From Bryobacterales bacterium (GTDB lineage Bacteria > Acidobacteriota > Terriglobia > Bryobacterales > Bryobacteraceae), in assembly GCA_016721425.1 (NCBI GenBank), contig JADKID010000005.1, forward strand, positions 496,001 to 560,000: a DNA stretch of 64,000 bases, in the 5' to 3' direction. The notes under the pieces were generated by a model, which saw nothing but the letters and a program-made list of their open reading frames with translations, was not told where the DNA came from and did no database searches. Below are positions 43,648 through 53,455 of the stretch, piece by piece (positions within the stretch are counted from its first letter, which is position 1; every line of letters starts with the position of its first letter). The translations under genes were made by a program, and so were the position numbers.

Positions 43648-44805
43648 TTACTGCGTCAACGCCGCACTGACATCCGCAAACCCGCCCTCGCGCGCCAGGT
43701 CCAGCGCCGTCTTGCCCGCCTTGTTCTTCACAGCCCGCTCCGCGCCCTTCTCCAGCAGCACCTTCACCACCTCCGCCCGGCCCCACCCGGCCGCGAAATG
43801 CAGCGCCGTCGAGCCGGACTCCCCATCCGCCTCGTTCACTCGCGCCCCCTTGCTCAACAGCAGTTCCACCACCGCCTTCTGTCCCGCCAGCGCCGCCTCG
43901 TGCAACGGAGTCGAACCCGTCGCGTTCCGCCCATTCACGTCCGCCCCATGCGCAATCAGCAATTCCGCGATTGCCCGGTGCCCCTTCAGTGCGGCATCGT
44001 GCAGCAGCGGCTTACCATCGGCGCCCAGCGAAAGCATCATCGCCACCATATCGGTCTGCCCGCGCAGCACCGCCTCCCGCAGCTGCTTCCCCGTATTCAC
44101 CGGAGCGCCCTTCGCCGCCAACATCTCCACTACCTGCGTGTGCCGGTAACGCAGCGCCTCCTCCATCGGAGTGGCGTTCGAGTTGTCCTTCATCGTGAAG
44201 TCCGCCCCCGCTGCCAGCAACACCTCCACCACGTCCACATGGCCCTTCACCGCCGCCTCGTGCAACGGCGTCTGGCCCGTCTCTTCACTCCTGGTGTTCA
44301 CTCTCGCCCCGCGCTTCAACAGTAGGCTCGCCGCCTCCGCGTTGCCCTTCCACGCCGCCTCGTCCAATGGAGTAGAGCCGCTGGCGTCACGCGAATTCAC
44401 ATCCGCGCCCTTGTCCAACAGCAATACCAGCAACTCCACGTGCCCGCGGTTGGCCGCCAGATGCAATGACGTGGATCCGTTCTTGTACGCCGCGTTCAGA
44501 TCCGCGCCCTGCGCCAGCAGCACCTCCACCACGGCCTTGCGGTTCATCAACACCGCGTAGTGCAGCGGAGTGGACCCCGCCTCTTTGTGCCGCGCGTTCA
44601 CCCGCGCTCCCTTGCTCAGCAGCAACTCCACAATCGCCGCCTCGCCGCTCCATGCAGCGTCGTGCAGCGCCGTCCCGCCCAGCGAATCGTAGCCGTTGAC
44701 GTCGGCGCCCTTTGCCAGCAGAGCGCGCACGGCCTCGATATCGCCACCGCGCGCCGCGGTATGCAGATCGGCCAGGCTCAGCGCCAGCAGGAACGCAAGA
44801 ATCAT
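43648..44805 (-). CDS. Exported ankyrin-repeat protein
   Basis: A 385-aa protein with a signal peptide (ILAFLLALSLADL) followed by ankyrin repeats over almost its full length. About eleven repeats are readable, e.g. GSTPLDEAAWKGNAEAASLLLKRGA-type units ending in GADVN or GARVN. Ankyrin repeats bind proteins; an exported set suggests a periplasmic partner. Its ATG overlaps the stop of the heparinase-like gene (ATGA), so the two are translationally coupled and the lyase is the likeliest partner. The repeat units are close to identical, which favours recent expansion. Confidence 0.88.
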   Translation of the reverse strand: MILAFLLALSLADLHTAARGGDIEAVRALLAKGADVNGYDSLGGTALHDAAWSGEAAIVELLLSKGARVNARHKEAGSTPLHYAVLMNRKAVVEVLLAQGADLNAAYKNGSTSLHLAANRGHVELLVLLLDKGADVNSRDASGSTPLDEAAWKGNAEAASLLLKRGARVNTRSEETGQTPLHEAAVKGHVDVVEVLLAAGADFTMKDNSNATPMEEALRYRHTQVVEMLAAKGAPVNTGKQLREAVLRGQTDMVAMMLSLGADGKPLLHDAALKGHRAIAELLIAHGADVNGRNATGSTPLHEAALAGQKAVVELLLSKGARVNEADGESGSTALHFAAGWGRAEVVKVLLEKGAERAVKNKAGKTALDLAREGGFADVSAALTQ

Positions 44806-46574
44806 GACTGCCCGTTCGTCATCTCCACGGCGATTCGCACATGCTTCACCTTGCCCGGCAGCCGCACCACGATCTTCCGCGTGCCTTCATTCTGCCGCTG
44901 CGGCTTGGCCGGCTGTGTGGACACAACCGCAAACACGCCCTCCGCCGGCGACGAGAGCCGCAGCGTCATCGTCTTGCCGCCCTTCGTCAAGATCGCCCTC
45001 GCACCCTGTACGTCCACCTCGGCGTCCGTCACCATGCCCCACAACACGTCTACCGGTTGAGGTGCGTCGATCTCATCCACCACCCGCGCACTCGTCCGGT
45101 TCGGCATCGCCACCGTCCGCTCATGCCTGGTCACCTTTCCCGGATACGCGCCCGAAAGATCAAAGGTCACGCTGGCCGAGTCGGCGCTCAGCTCGCGCTT
45201 CAGAATCCTGGCCTCGGCCTTGAGATCCTGATTCTCGCCATCGATCAGCACTGTGTTGTGCGATTCCGTCCGCAGCCGGTAGTAGGTCCAACGCTTGTTG
45301 CCAAAATACGCCGGCAGGTTATAGTCGTCCCCGCCAAAGTCCAGAGCCCAGCGCACGCCTTGCGAGTCCAACACAAATCCGCCCAGATCCAGATGCGAGT
45401 GGTTGGCCTTGTTGTCCCCGCCCTTGGCGCCGATCCACATCGTATTCGGATCCGTCCAGGAGCCCCGCAAGAACGCGGTTTGCACGCCCTCATAGATCTT
45501 GTCCAACGGCCACTTCGCCTGCTGCGGCGGAGTACTCGTCTCCGGCCACCACACCAAGTCCAGCGCGTGAGCGCGCGTCCCCTTCGCCAGCAGTTGCAGC
45601 TCCTGCCACGCATAGACCGGCTGCTTGAATCGCCGCGCCAGCCACAGCATACACTCGCTCGTGCTCAATCCGTCGCCGGCATCGGCGTAGTTGAATGTCT
45701 TCCCCGCCGGACTGCTGAAGTACACACGGAACTCGCCCGCCTTGTCAAAGCCCTTCAACTGAGAGAGCTCGAAGTCCTGCCCCAGAGCCGTCTCCAGCCC
45801 TGCCAGAAAGAACACGTTGTACCGCGTCGCGTAGTCCCAATAGCCGGGCCCCTCGTTCCAACCGCCATCCGGCGCATACGAGTTCATGGCCAGCGGTATG
45901 GAAGCAACAGCCGCCCGCAGGATCTGTTCGGACCTCGCCGGCTCATCCTCAGCCACCGCCAGAGCGCCCAGCGTGATGCCGCCGTTGCACACCTGGTTCC
46001 AGTTGTGAGTGGCCAGCGCCCACCAGCGCCGGTTCTCGTAAACCTCCTGCGCGGGCTCCAGACCCTTCTGCACAATTGCTTCGCGAATCCATGTCCGCTC
46101 CGCCTTCGATAGCGCCGGATACAGCCAGTCGTACCCGATGGCAAAGGCGTGGGTCATCTCCGCCGTATCCAGAAAATGGCTGGGATTCCAGTTTGGGAAG
46201 GCCGCGATGGCCTTCATCTCCAACAACGCGCGATCCAGGTATTGCTTCTCCCCGTTCAGGCGGTAGAGGAATGCCAGCGTGTAGATGCGGCCCAGGGCCG
46301 TGCGGCTCTTGTCCAGCAAGCGGGGACCAATCAGCTTAAACTCCACGGGCGGTTCGGCCAGGATCTTCCGCGCCTGCGCCAGCAGCCGCTCGTGCACCGC
46401 CCGCGCCGCCGGGTCCGTCTGGACTAGAGCGCGAACGCGGGCTATGTCCGAGTCCAAGGCCAACAACCGCGGATGCGCCGGACGCAGCGTATCCATCGAA
46501 ACTTGTGCCATCGCACCGCCGGCCACCAGGGCAGCCAGGGGCAAGAGAATCGCATTTCTGCCCGTGATTGTCAT
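44802..46574 (-). CDS. Heparinase II/III-like polysaccharide lyase
   Basis: A 590-aa exported enzyme with a signal peptide (NAILLPLAALVAGGAMA). Residues about 30-330 form an (alpha/alpha) toroid with WWALATHNWNQVCNGG and GWNEGPGYWDYATRYNVFF, typical of heparinase II/III and alginate lyase-like enzymes. The beta-sandwich follows, with the conserved NHSHLDLGGFVLDSQGVRWA, whose His residues and Asn are catalytic or metal-binding candidates, then ESHNTVLIDGENQ. It likely cleaves uronic-acid polysaccharides by beta-elimination. It is coupled to an ankyrin gene; substrate specificity is undetermined. Confidence 0.85.
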   Translation of the reverse strand: MTITGRNAILLPLAALVAGGAMAQVSMDTLRPAHPRLLALDSDIARVRALVQTDPAARAVHERLLAQARKILAEPPVEFKLIGPRLLDKSRTALGRIYTLAFLYRLNGEKQYLDRALLEMKAIAAFPNWNPSHFLDTAEMTHAFAIGYDWLYPALSKAERTWIREAIVQKGLEPAQEVYENRRWWALATHNWNQVCNGGITLGALAVAEDEPARSEQILRAAVASIPLAMNSYAPDGGWNEGPGYWDYATRYNVFFLAGLETALGQDFELSQLKGFDKAGEFRVYFSSPAGKTFNYADAGDGLSTSECMLWLARRFKQPVYAWQELQLLAKGTRAHALDLVWWPETSTPPQQAKWPLDKIYEGVQTAFLRGSWTDPNTMWIGAKGGDNKANHSHLDLGGFVLDSQGVRWALDFGGDDYNLPAYFGNKRWTYYRLRTESHNTVLIDGENQDLKAEARILKRELSADSASVTFDLSGAYPGKVTRHERTVAMPNRTSARVVDEIDAPQPVDVLWGMVTDAEVDVQGARAILTKGGKTMTLRLSSPAEGVFAVVSTQPAKPQRQNEGTRKIVVRLPGKVKHVRIAVEMTNGQS

Positions 46575-46629
46575 GGCTCTAATCTACGCGATGTGCACGC
46601 CGTGCGGGTAACGCAATATAATCCAGCAA

Positions 46630-49524
46630 ATGAGGAATATCTCGCTCGTCCTGCTCGCGCTGTTGGCGCTGGCCGCTCCCGCTCAGACCAAGCGCCCGAT
46701 TACGCACAAGGATTGGGACGCCTGGCGCAGCATCTCCGGCCAGACCCTATCGAGGGACGGCAAGTTCCTGGCCTATGCCTACATGCCGCAGGACGGCGAC
46801 GGCGAACTGATCGTCCGCGAACTCGCCACGGGCAAGGAGTGGAAAGAGAACGTGGGCGCGCTGCCGCCGCCGGTCATCGCCCCAGCGGAGGCCGAAGGTC
46901 CGCCACCGCCACCGCGCACCATCCGCATCGCGTTCACGAGTGACGGCAAGTATCTAGTGGCCGGCACCTACCCTTTGAAGGCCGAGACGGAGAAGGCCAA
47001 GAAGGAGAAGAAGAAGGCCGAGGAGATGCCCAAGCAGGGCCTGCTCATCCTGACACTCGGCAGCGGCGAGGTCACCCGCATCGCCTCAGTCAAGAGCTTC
47101 CAGGTGCCCGAGAAGGGCGGTGCGTGGCTCGCCTACGCCAAGGAAGCCCCGCCTGCCGCCACACCGGCTGCCGACGCCGCCAAGCCTGCGCCAGCTCAGG
47201 ACGATGAGGAGGATCAACGCCGCGCCGGCGGCGCCGCTGCTTCCAGCGGTTCAGCCAAGAAGGAATACGGCACGGAACTGGTCCTCCGCGATCTCAAGCT
47301 CGCCTCCGCCAACGAACGCACCTTCGCCAACGCCCTCGAATACTCCTTCGCCCGAGACGGCAAGACCCTCATCTACACCGTCTCCGCAAAGAAGGAGGAA
47401 GAGAACGGAGTCTTCGCGGCCACGCCCGGCACCGATTCCGCGCCCGCCTCACTCGCCGCCGGCAAGGGCAAGTACTCCAAGCTGAGCTGGGATCGCGATC
47501 AGGCCCAGCTCGCCTTCTTCTTCGAGAAGAGCGCCTGGCTCTGGGACCGCAAGGCACCCTCCGCCAAAGAGACCATCAACGCCCAGACCGCCGGCCTGCC
47601 CGCGGGCATGATCGTCAGCGACAAAGGCGCGCTCACCTTCTCCCGCGACGGCAAACGTCTCTTCGTGCCCGCCGGCCCGCCCGCCAAAGAGATAAACGAC
47701 GCCAAGGACCCCGCCAGCTCCACTGAGGACAAGGTCCTGATGGACCTCTGGCACTACCGCGACGATTCCGTTCAGCCCCTCCAGAGAATTCGCGCCAACC
47801 AGGAGCGCAACCGCACCTATCGTGGCGTGTGGCACATCGCCGATCAAAAGTACGTGCAGCTCGCTTCGGCCCAGATGCAGAACGTCGCGCCCACCGACGA
47901 TGGCCTCCTCGCCGTCGGCACGGATGACCGCGCCTACCGCCGCATGACCGACTACGACGGCAGCTACAACGACATCTATCTCGTCGATACGCAGACCGGC
48001 AAGCGCAGCAACGTCGTCCGGCAGATTCGCGGCGGCGCCATGCAGACCTCGCCGGACGGCAAGTACGGCCTCTACTTCAACAACAAGGCGTGGTTCCTGG
48101 TGACCCTGGCCGACGGCGCCTCCCGCAATGTCTCGGCCTCTCTCGGAGTGGCCGTGCACGACGAGGACGACGACACGCCCGACGCGCCCACCGCCTACGG
48201 TACCGCCGGCTTCTCCAAGGACAGCCAGAGCTACTTCCTCAACGACCACTTCGACGTCTGGCAGCTCTTCGTGGACGGCCGCGCGCCTCGCAGTGTCACC
48301 TCCGGCGAGGGCCGCAAGCAGAAGATCCAGTTCCGCATCACCCGCACCGATCCGGCCGACGACGACGACGCGCGCGGCGTCGATACAGCCAAGCCGCTCA
48401 CCCTCCGCGCCGAAAGCGAAGCTACCCGCGAGAGCGGCTTCTATAGCGCCGCCCTCACCGGCTCGCCTGCCCCTCGCCGCCTGCTCTGGGGCGCAAAGAA
48501 CTACCGCTATCTCACGCGCGCCAAGGACGCCGATACGCTCCTGATTTCCGCTTCGCGCTTCGACGAATACCCGGACCTCCACATCACCAACTCGGCCTTC
48601 GCCGCTCCGAAGAAAGTCACCAGCGGTGGCGCGCAAACTGCGCCCTTCCTCTGGGGTACGGGCGAGCTCATCAACTTCCGCAACACCGATGGCGTCGCCC
48701 TGAAGGCCGCGCTCTACAAGCCAGCCAACTTCGACCCTCGCAAGAAGTACCCACTCATGGTGTACATCTACGAGAAGCTCTCGCAGGGTGTCCACACCTT
48801 CGTCGAGCCGCGGCCCAGCCACAACGTCAACTTCAGCCAGTACGTCTCCGCCGGCTATCTCATCCTCACGCCCGACATCGTCTACACGCTCGGCCAGCCC
48901 GGCCAGAGCGCGCTCAAGAGCGTGCTGCCGGCCATCCAGTCCGTTGTCGACCAGGGCTTTGTGGACGAATCCCGCATCGGCATCCAGGGTCACAGCTGGG
49001 GCGGCTATCAGATCGCCTACATGGTCACCCAAACCAACCGCTTCCGCGCGGCCGAGGCCGGCGCGCCCGTCGGCAACATGACCTCGGCCTACAGCGGCAT
49101 CCGCTGGGGCTCCGGCATGCCGCGCCAGTTCCAGTATGAGAAGACGCAGAGCCGCATTGGCCCGTCGCTCTACGATGCGCCGCTCAAATACCTGGAGAAC
49201 TCGCCCATCTTCCACATCCAGCGCGTCCAGACGCCCCTGCTGATCCTCCACGACGACAACGACGACGCCGTGCCGTGGTACCAGGGCATCGAGCTCTTCC
49301 TCGCCATGCGCCGCAACGGCAAGGAAGCCTATCTCATGAACTACAACGGCGAGTTCCACGGCCTCCGCCGCCGCCACAATCAGAAGGACTACGCCATCCG
49401 CATGCAGCAGTTCTTCGATCACTATCTGCTGGGCGCGCCGCGGCCCGAGTGGATGGACAAGGGCATCTCGTTTGTCGATCGCGAAGACGAAAAGGAGCGC
49501 TTCCAAAAAGCCGTCGCAAAATGA
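46630..49524 (+). CDS. S9-family prolyl oligopeptidase-like peptidase
   Basis: A 964-aa exported serine peptidase with a signal peptide (RNISLVLLALLALAAPAQ). The N-terminal ~600 residues form a propeller with a low-complexity insert at about 115-215 (KAKKEKKKAEE and an Ala/Pro-rich acidic stretch). The hydrolase domain has Ser789 in GHSWGGYQ, an Asp near 878 in HDDNDDAVPW and His910 in GEFHGLRRRH, a complete triad. It is longer than typical S9 enzymes (about 650-750 aa) because of inserts. A porin gene starts in its stop codon (ATGA), so degraded peptides or glycopeptides may be passed to the porin; that link is inferred. Confidence 0.9.
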   Translation: MRNISLVLLALLALAAPAQTKRPITHKDWDAWRSISGQTLSRDGKFLAYAYMPQDGDGELIVRELATGKEWKENVGALPPPVIAPAEAEGPPPPPRTIRIAFTSDGKYLVAGTYPLKAETEKAKKEKKKAEEMPKQGLLILTLGSGEVTRIASVKSFQVPEKGGAWLAYAKEAPPAATPAADAAKPAPAQDDEEDQRRAGGAAASSGSAKKEYGTELVLRDLKLASANERTFANALEYSFARDGKTLIYTVSAKKEEENGVFAATPGTDSAPASLAAGKGKYSKLSWDRDQAQLAFFFEKSAWLWDRKAPSAKETINAQTAGLPAGMIVSDKGALTFSRDGKRLFVPAGPPAKEINDAKDPASSTEDKVLMDLWHYRDDSVQPLQRIRANQERNRTYRGVWHIADQKYVQLASAQMQNVAPTDDGLLAVGTDDRAYRRMTDYDGSYNDIYLVDTQTGKRSNVVRQIRGGAMQTSPDGKYGLYFNNKAWFLVTLADGASRNVSASLGVAVHDEDDDTPDAPTAYGTAGFSKDSQSYFLNDHFDVWQLFVDGRAPRSVTSGEGRKQKIQFRITRTDPADDDDARGVDTAKPLTLRAESEATRESGFYSAALTGSPAPRRLLWGAKNYRYLTRAKDADTLLISASRFDEYPDLHITNSAFAAPKKVTSGGAQTAPFLWGTGELINFRNTDGVALKAALYKPANFDPRKKYPLMVYIYEKLSQGVHTFVEPRPSHNVNFSQYVSAGYLILTPDIVYTLGQPGQSALKSVLPAIQSVVDQGFVDESRIGIQGHSWGGYQIAYMVTQTNRFRAAEAGAPVGNMTSAYSGIRWGSGMPRQFQYEKTQSRIGPSLYDAPLKYLENSPIFHIQRVQTPLLILHDDNDDAVPWYQGIELFLAMRRNGKEAYLMNYNGEFHGLRRRHNQKDYAIRMQQFFDHYLLGAPRPEWMDKGISFVDREDEKERFQKAVAK

Positions 49525-51002
49525 AGTACCCGGCCCTGATCTTCTGTCTGGCAACCGCCGCGTGGGCGCAATCGCCCGAGATCGACACGCTCCGCAAGGA
49601 GCTCGAGGCGGTGAAGGCGGAATACCAGCAGAAGATCCAGGCCATGGAAAAGAAGCTGGAGGAGCTCGCCGCCCAGAGCGCTGCGCTCCAACAGCAGGCG
49701 GAGGAGAACCGAAAGGTCTCCACCGCGGCGCTGCAAATGGCCCAGCGCAACCGCGCGACTGTCGCCAGACTCGGCGCCACTCCTTTGTTCGACAAGGTGG
49801 AGACGCTGGAAGGAAAGGCCAAAGAGTTCGAGTTTCACGGCTATGCCCGCTCCGGCTTCGGACTCAATGGCGTCGGCGGCCAGCAGGTGGGATTTCAGGC
49901 GCCCGGCGCCGGCGCGAAATACCGGCTCGGCAACGAAGCCGAGACCTACGCCGAGATGGTGTTCGTGAACAACTGGCTCAATCCCGAGCGCGACTCCAGC
50001 AAGGCGTGGTTCAAGACCGAGGTCCTGGTCATGGCCAGCACGAACAACCTCAGCAGCTTCGATTCCAGCTCCAATTTCAAGTTCCGTGAGGCCTTCGCGC
50101 AGGCCGGCAACATCCTACCCGGCTACTTCCGCGATACCCGGTTCTGGGGCGGGCAGCGCTACTACCAGCGCAAGGATATCCACATCAATGACTTCTTCTA
50201 TCAGGACATGAGCGGCTACGGGGGCGGTGTGGAGGAGGTCCGTTTGCCGCGCGGCAAGGCCGCCTTCGCCTATATCGGATCGGCTCTACCCACGACGCTC
50301 GTAACCATTGGCAATGTCCCGAAATCCAATATCGACGTGCGCTGGTATGACGTTAGCGTGCCCGGCGGCAAGGGCACGCTGTGGTACAACTTCGCCAACT
50401 CAAAGATCGGCCACCTCAGCTCCACCGGCCAGTCATACCCCGCAGCCACGGGTCACAACTTCGGAGCGGAGCATAAGCGCGAAGAGTTCTTCGGAGGCTA
50501 TCACTCGTTCAGCGCCCAGTCCGGCAGCGGGGCCGCGGCTAACCTGACAGCCACTCTGCAATCGCCGACGCTGTTCTGGCAAAATGCCCGGACCGTGCTC
50601 ATTGCGGACCACGCCCTGCTGCAACCCAATCAGTGGTTCAGCGTCATGCCGGCCTTTGTCGCAAAGTGGTCCAAGCCCGGCGATCCGGGCGTGGGCTACA
50701 GCCGCTGGCTCTCCTTCGGAGTCCGGCCCATCTACCATGCGACGCGGCACATCTCCTTCGCCCTGGAGCCCGGCTTTGACTATGTGAAGGACCCGCTCGG
50801 CCAGTACGAGGGCTGGCTGCGCAAGATTACGTTCTCGCCAATGATCACGCCCGGCCGCGATTTCTTCTCCCGCCCATCCCTGCGCGCCTTCTTCACCTAT
50901 GCAACGTGGAGCGACGGACTCCGCGGCTATGTCGCGCCCACCGTCTACAAGAACCGAACCAGCGGCCTCAGCGCGGGCCTGCAATTCGAATCATGGTGGT
51001 AA
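49521..51002 (+). CDS. LamB-like maltoporin-type outer-membrane porin
   Basis: A 493-aa outer-membrane protein starting in the peptidase stop codon. Signal peptide KYPALIFCLATAAWAQ, then a coiled coil at about 20-75 (EIDTLRKELEAVKAEYQQK), as in LamB-type porins with an N-terminal trimerisation segment. The barrel opens with EFEFHGYARSGFGLNG and contains FQAPGAGAKYRLGNEAETYAE, the typical LamB start, and ends in an aromatic residue (FESWW). The family takes up maltodextrins or other sugars. The pairing with a peptidase and an MFS transporter forms a digestion and uptake unit. Confidence 0.88.
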   Translation: MKYPALIFCLATAAWAQSPEIDTLRKELEAVKAEYQQKIQAMEKKLEELAAQSAALQQQAEENRKVSTAALQMAQRNRATVARLGATPLFDKVETLEGKAKEFEFHGYARSGFGLNGVGGQQVGFQAPGAGAKYRLGNEAETYAEMVFVNNWLNPERDSSKAWFKTEVLVMASTNNLSSFDSSSNFKFREAFAQAGNILPGYFRDTRFWGGQRYYQRKDIHINDFFYQDMSGYGGGVEEVRLPRGKAAFAYIGSALPTTLVTIGNVPKSNIDVRWYDVSVPGGKGTLWYNFANSKIGHLSSTGQSYPAATGHNFGAEHKREEFFGGYHSFSAQSGSGAAANLTATLQSPTLFWQNARTVLIADHALLQPNQWFSVMPAFVAKWSKPGDPGVGYSRWLSFGVRPIYHATRHISFALEPGFDYVKDPLGQYEGWLRKITFSPMITPGRDFFSRPSLRAFFTYATWSDGLRGYVAPTVYKNRTSGLSAGLQFESWW

Positions 51003-51059
51003 CGGACCGCCTGCGCCATGACGGTCCCTGAGTGGAGTAGCCTGTAATGAACCACCGTC

Positions 51060-52376
51060 ATGCGCAAACTCACTGGGACCCAATGGCTGATCTGTGTCAT
51101 CGCGTCGATCGGCTTCGCCTTCGATATCTATGAACTGCTCGTCCTGCCGCTGATCGTGCGGCCGGCGCTCATGGAGCTGGGCGCGCTGAAACCGGGCACG
51201 CCCGGCTTCAATCAATGGACCGGCCTGCTCTTCTGGATTCCCGCTCTCGCTGGCGGCGTATTCGGGTTGCTCGGCGGCTACCTGACAGATCTCCTCGGAC
51301 GACGGCGCGTACTGGTCTGGTCCATCCTGCTCTACGCCCTCTCGGCTCTGGGCGCGGGTTTCGCCACCTCTCTGCCGATGCTGCTGGTGCTGCGCACGAC
51401 TACGTTTATCGGCGTCTGCGTGGAGTTTGTCGCCGCGGTCGCGTGGCTGGCCGAGCTCTTCCCGGACGCCAAGCAACGCGAATCCGTGCTCGGCTACACA
51501 CAGGCGTTCTCCTCCATCGGCGGCCTGCTGGTCACCACGGCCTACTACCTGGCGGTCACGTACGGCCCGTCGCTGCCGGCCATTTATGGCGCGCACGAGG
51601 CGTGGCGCTACACGCTCATCAGTGGAGTCATCCCGGCCCTGCCGCTGATGCTGATCCGTCCCTTCCTGCCCGAGTCTCCGCTGTGGAAGGAGAAGCGGGC
51701 ATCCGGTTCATTCCAGCGGCCCTCGCTCGCTGCCATCTTCGCGCCGGAGTACCGGACCACCACCATCGTGACCACTATCCTCTTCGCCTGCGGCTACGGC
51801 GCGGCGTTTGGCGCCATCCAGAGCGTCCCGCGCATCGTGCCCGGACTGCCGGAGGTGGCCAGCCTCGCCAGACCGGCACAGGAAAAGATCGTGAGCGCTG
51901 TTCAGTTCTGGCAGGAGTCCGGCGGTCTCATCGGCCGTTTCCTCCTGGCCTTCCTGGCCGTTCGCATCGTCAGCCGCCAGAGGCTGCTGCGGCTGTTCCA
52001 GATTCCCGGCCTCATCATCCTGCCCGCCACCTTCTTCTGGGCGGCTGGGCATAGCGTGCAGGCCCTGCAATGGGGCATCGCGCTCTCCGGCCTGGTGACC
52101 GTGGCGCAGTTCAGCTATTGGGGCAACTACTTGCCGCGCATGTACCCGACGCACCTGCGCGGCACCGGCGAGAGCTTTGCCGCCAACATCGGCGGACGGA
52201 TGCTCGGCACCTCGGCGGCCTACATCACCACCACTCTGGCACTTTCCGCGCCGGGTGTCGGGCCTTCGGCCAAGCTGGCCTGGGCCAGCGGCGTGGTGGC
52301 GGTCGGGGTCTATCTGATTGGTGTGATCGCCAGCTTCCGCCTGCCCGAGCCGAAGTCGGCCGGGTTGCCGGACTGA
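51060..52376 (+). CDS. MFS transporter, sugar or acid family
   Basis: A 438-aa transporter with about twelve membrane helices. The A-motif-like loop GGYLTDLLGRRRVLV is present after helix 2, and FLPESPLWKEKR follows helix 6. The second half has a typical LAFLAVRIVSRQRLL loop and MYPTHLRGTGESFAANIGGR. Substrate unknown; relatives carry sugars, aromatic acids or sialic acid. It follows the porin by 57 bases, so the pair could move the same substrate across outer and inner membranes. A strong hairpin follows at 52395. Confidence 0.88.
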   Translation: MRKLTGTQWLICVIASIGFAFDIYELLVLPLIVRPALMELGALKPGTPGFNQWTGLLFWIPALAGGVFGLLGGYLTDLLGRRRVLVWSILLYALSALGAGFATSLPMLLVLRTTTFIGVCVEFVAAVAWLAELFPDAKQRESVLGYTQAFSSIGGLLVTTAYYLAVTYGPSLPAIYGAHEAWRYTLISGVIPALPLMLIRPFLPESPLWKEKRASGSFQRPSLAAIFAPEYRTTTIVTTILFACGYGAAFGAIQSVPRIVPGLPEVASLARPAQEKIVSAVQFWQESGGLIGRFLLAFLAVRIVSRQRLLRLFQIPGLIILPATFFWAAGHSVQALQWGIALSGLVTVAQFSYWGNYLPRMYPTHLRGTGESFAANIGGRMLGTSAAYITTTLALSAPGVGPSAKLAWASGVVAVGVYLIGVIASFRLPEPKSAGLPD

Positions 52377-52394
52377 AGCCACTACAAAAGCAAA

Positions 52395-52418
52395 CCGGCC
52401 AGGGGCGACCCCGGCCGG
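52395..52418. terminator. Bidirectional terminator-like hairpin
   Basis: CCGGCC and GGGG pair with CCCC and GGCCGG around a CGA loop, with one bulged A: a 10-bp GC-rich stem. It sits between the convergent MFS and DHODH-like genes. A short T-tract is absent, as is common in GC-rich genomes. Confidence 0.65.
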
Positions 52419-52447
52419 CTTGACTGTTACGAACGGATCAGCGAAGG

Positions 52448-53452
52448 CTACGCCTTGAGCGAGTAGCTCGACAGCACCTTCATGTAGTTGGCGCGCTCGA
52501 ACGCGGCCGGCTCGGCCACGGACTGCGAGCTCATGGAGCCGCGCATCTGGCGGATGGATTCGTACTCGTGCTCTTCCATCCACTCGATGAGGTCCTCTTC
52601 GACCTTTTCGAGATACTTGATGCCGTGGCGCAGCAGCGCGGAGGTCATCATGGTGCTGCGCGCGCCAGCCATCACGCCCTTCACAACATCCTCGGCCGTG
52701 TGGACTCCGCCGGTGATGGCGAGGTCGGGCCGGATGCGGTTGTAAAGCAGCGCCGTCCAGTGCAGGCGCAGACGCAGCTCGTGCGAATCGCTCAGCACCA
52801 GGTTGGGCACCACTTCCAGCGACTCCAGATCGAAGTCCGGCTGGTAGAAGCGGTTGAAGAGCACGATGCCGTCGGCGCCGGCCGCATCGAGCCTGGTGGC
52901 CAGATGCGCGAACGACGTGAAGAACGGCCCGAGCTTGACGGCCACCGGAATCCGCACGCTGGCCTTGACGTGGCTCACGAGATCGAAGTACATTTCTTCG
53001 ACCTTGACGCCGGTCATTTCGAGATCCGTGGGCATGTAGTAGATGTTGAGCTCGATGGCGTCGGCGCCGGCCTGCTCCATCATCTGCGCGTAGCGAATCC
53101 AGCCGCCGGTGGACACGCCGTTAAGCGAGCCGATGACGGGCACGTCCACGGATTCCTTGGCCTTCCTCAGGTGATTGAGGTAGGGCTCGGGTCCGAGGTT
53201 GTAGGACATCATCTCCGGGAAGTAGCTCATGGCCTCGCCATGGCTCTCGGCAGTTTCGGTGAGGTAGCGGTCGAGTTCGCCGCTCTCCACCTGGATCTGC
53301 TCCTCAAACAGCGAGTGCAGAACGATGGCGGAGGCGCCGGCGTCTTCCAGGCGAAGGACATTGGCGATGTCCTTGCAGTAGGGCGAGGATGAGGCAGCCA
53401 GCGGCGTGCGCAGTTTCAGCCCGAGGTATCCAGTGGTCAGATCGATCGACAT
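52448..53452 (-). CDS. Dihydroorotate dehydrogenase-like protein next to nifJ
   Basis: A 334-aa flavin-dependent TIM-barrel protein resembling class 1 dihydroorotate dehydrogenases. Motifs: LGLKLRTPLAASSSPYCKD, VPVIGSLNGVSTGGW, AGADAIELNIYYMP and GIVLFNRFYQPDFD, with a glycine-rich phosphate-binding ITGGVHTAEDVVKGVMAGA. It is not the pyrimidine enzyme as far as I can tell, because the usual active-site Cys segment differs. The gene lies 3 bases downstream of nifJ, a pairing I recognise from other genomes, which suggests a function linked to ferredoxin or pyruvate metabolism. Confidence 0.85.
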   Translation of the reverse strand: MSIDLTTGYLGLKLRTPLAASSSPYCKDIANVLRLEDAGASAIVLHSLFEEQIQVESGELDRYLTETAESHGEAMSYFPEMMSYNLGPEPYLNHLRKAKESVDVPVIGSLNGVSTGGWIRYAQMMEQAGADAIELNIYYMPTDLEMTGVKVEEMYFDLVSHVKASVRIPVAVKLGPFFTSFAHLATRLDAAGADGIVLFNRFYQPDFDLESLEVVPNLVLSDSHELRLRLHWTALLYNRIRPDLAITGGVHTAEDVVKGVMAGARSTMMTSALLRHGIKYLEKVEEDLIEWMEEHEYESIRQMRGSMSSQSVAEPAAFERANYMKVLSSYSLKA

Positions 53453-53455
53453 GGG

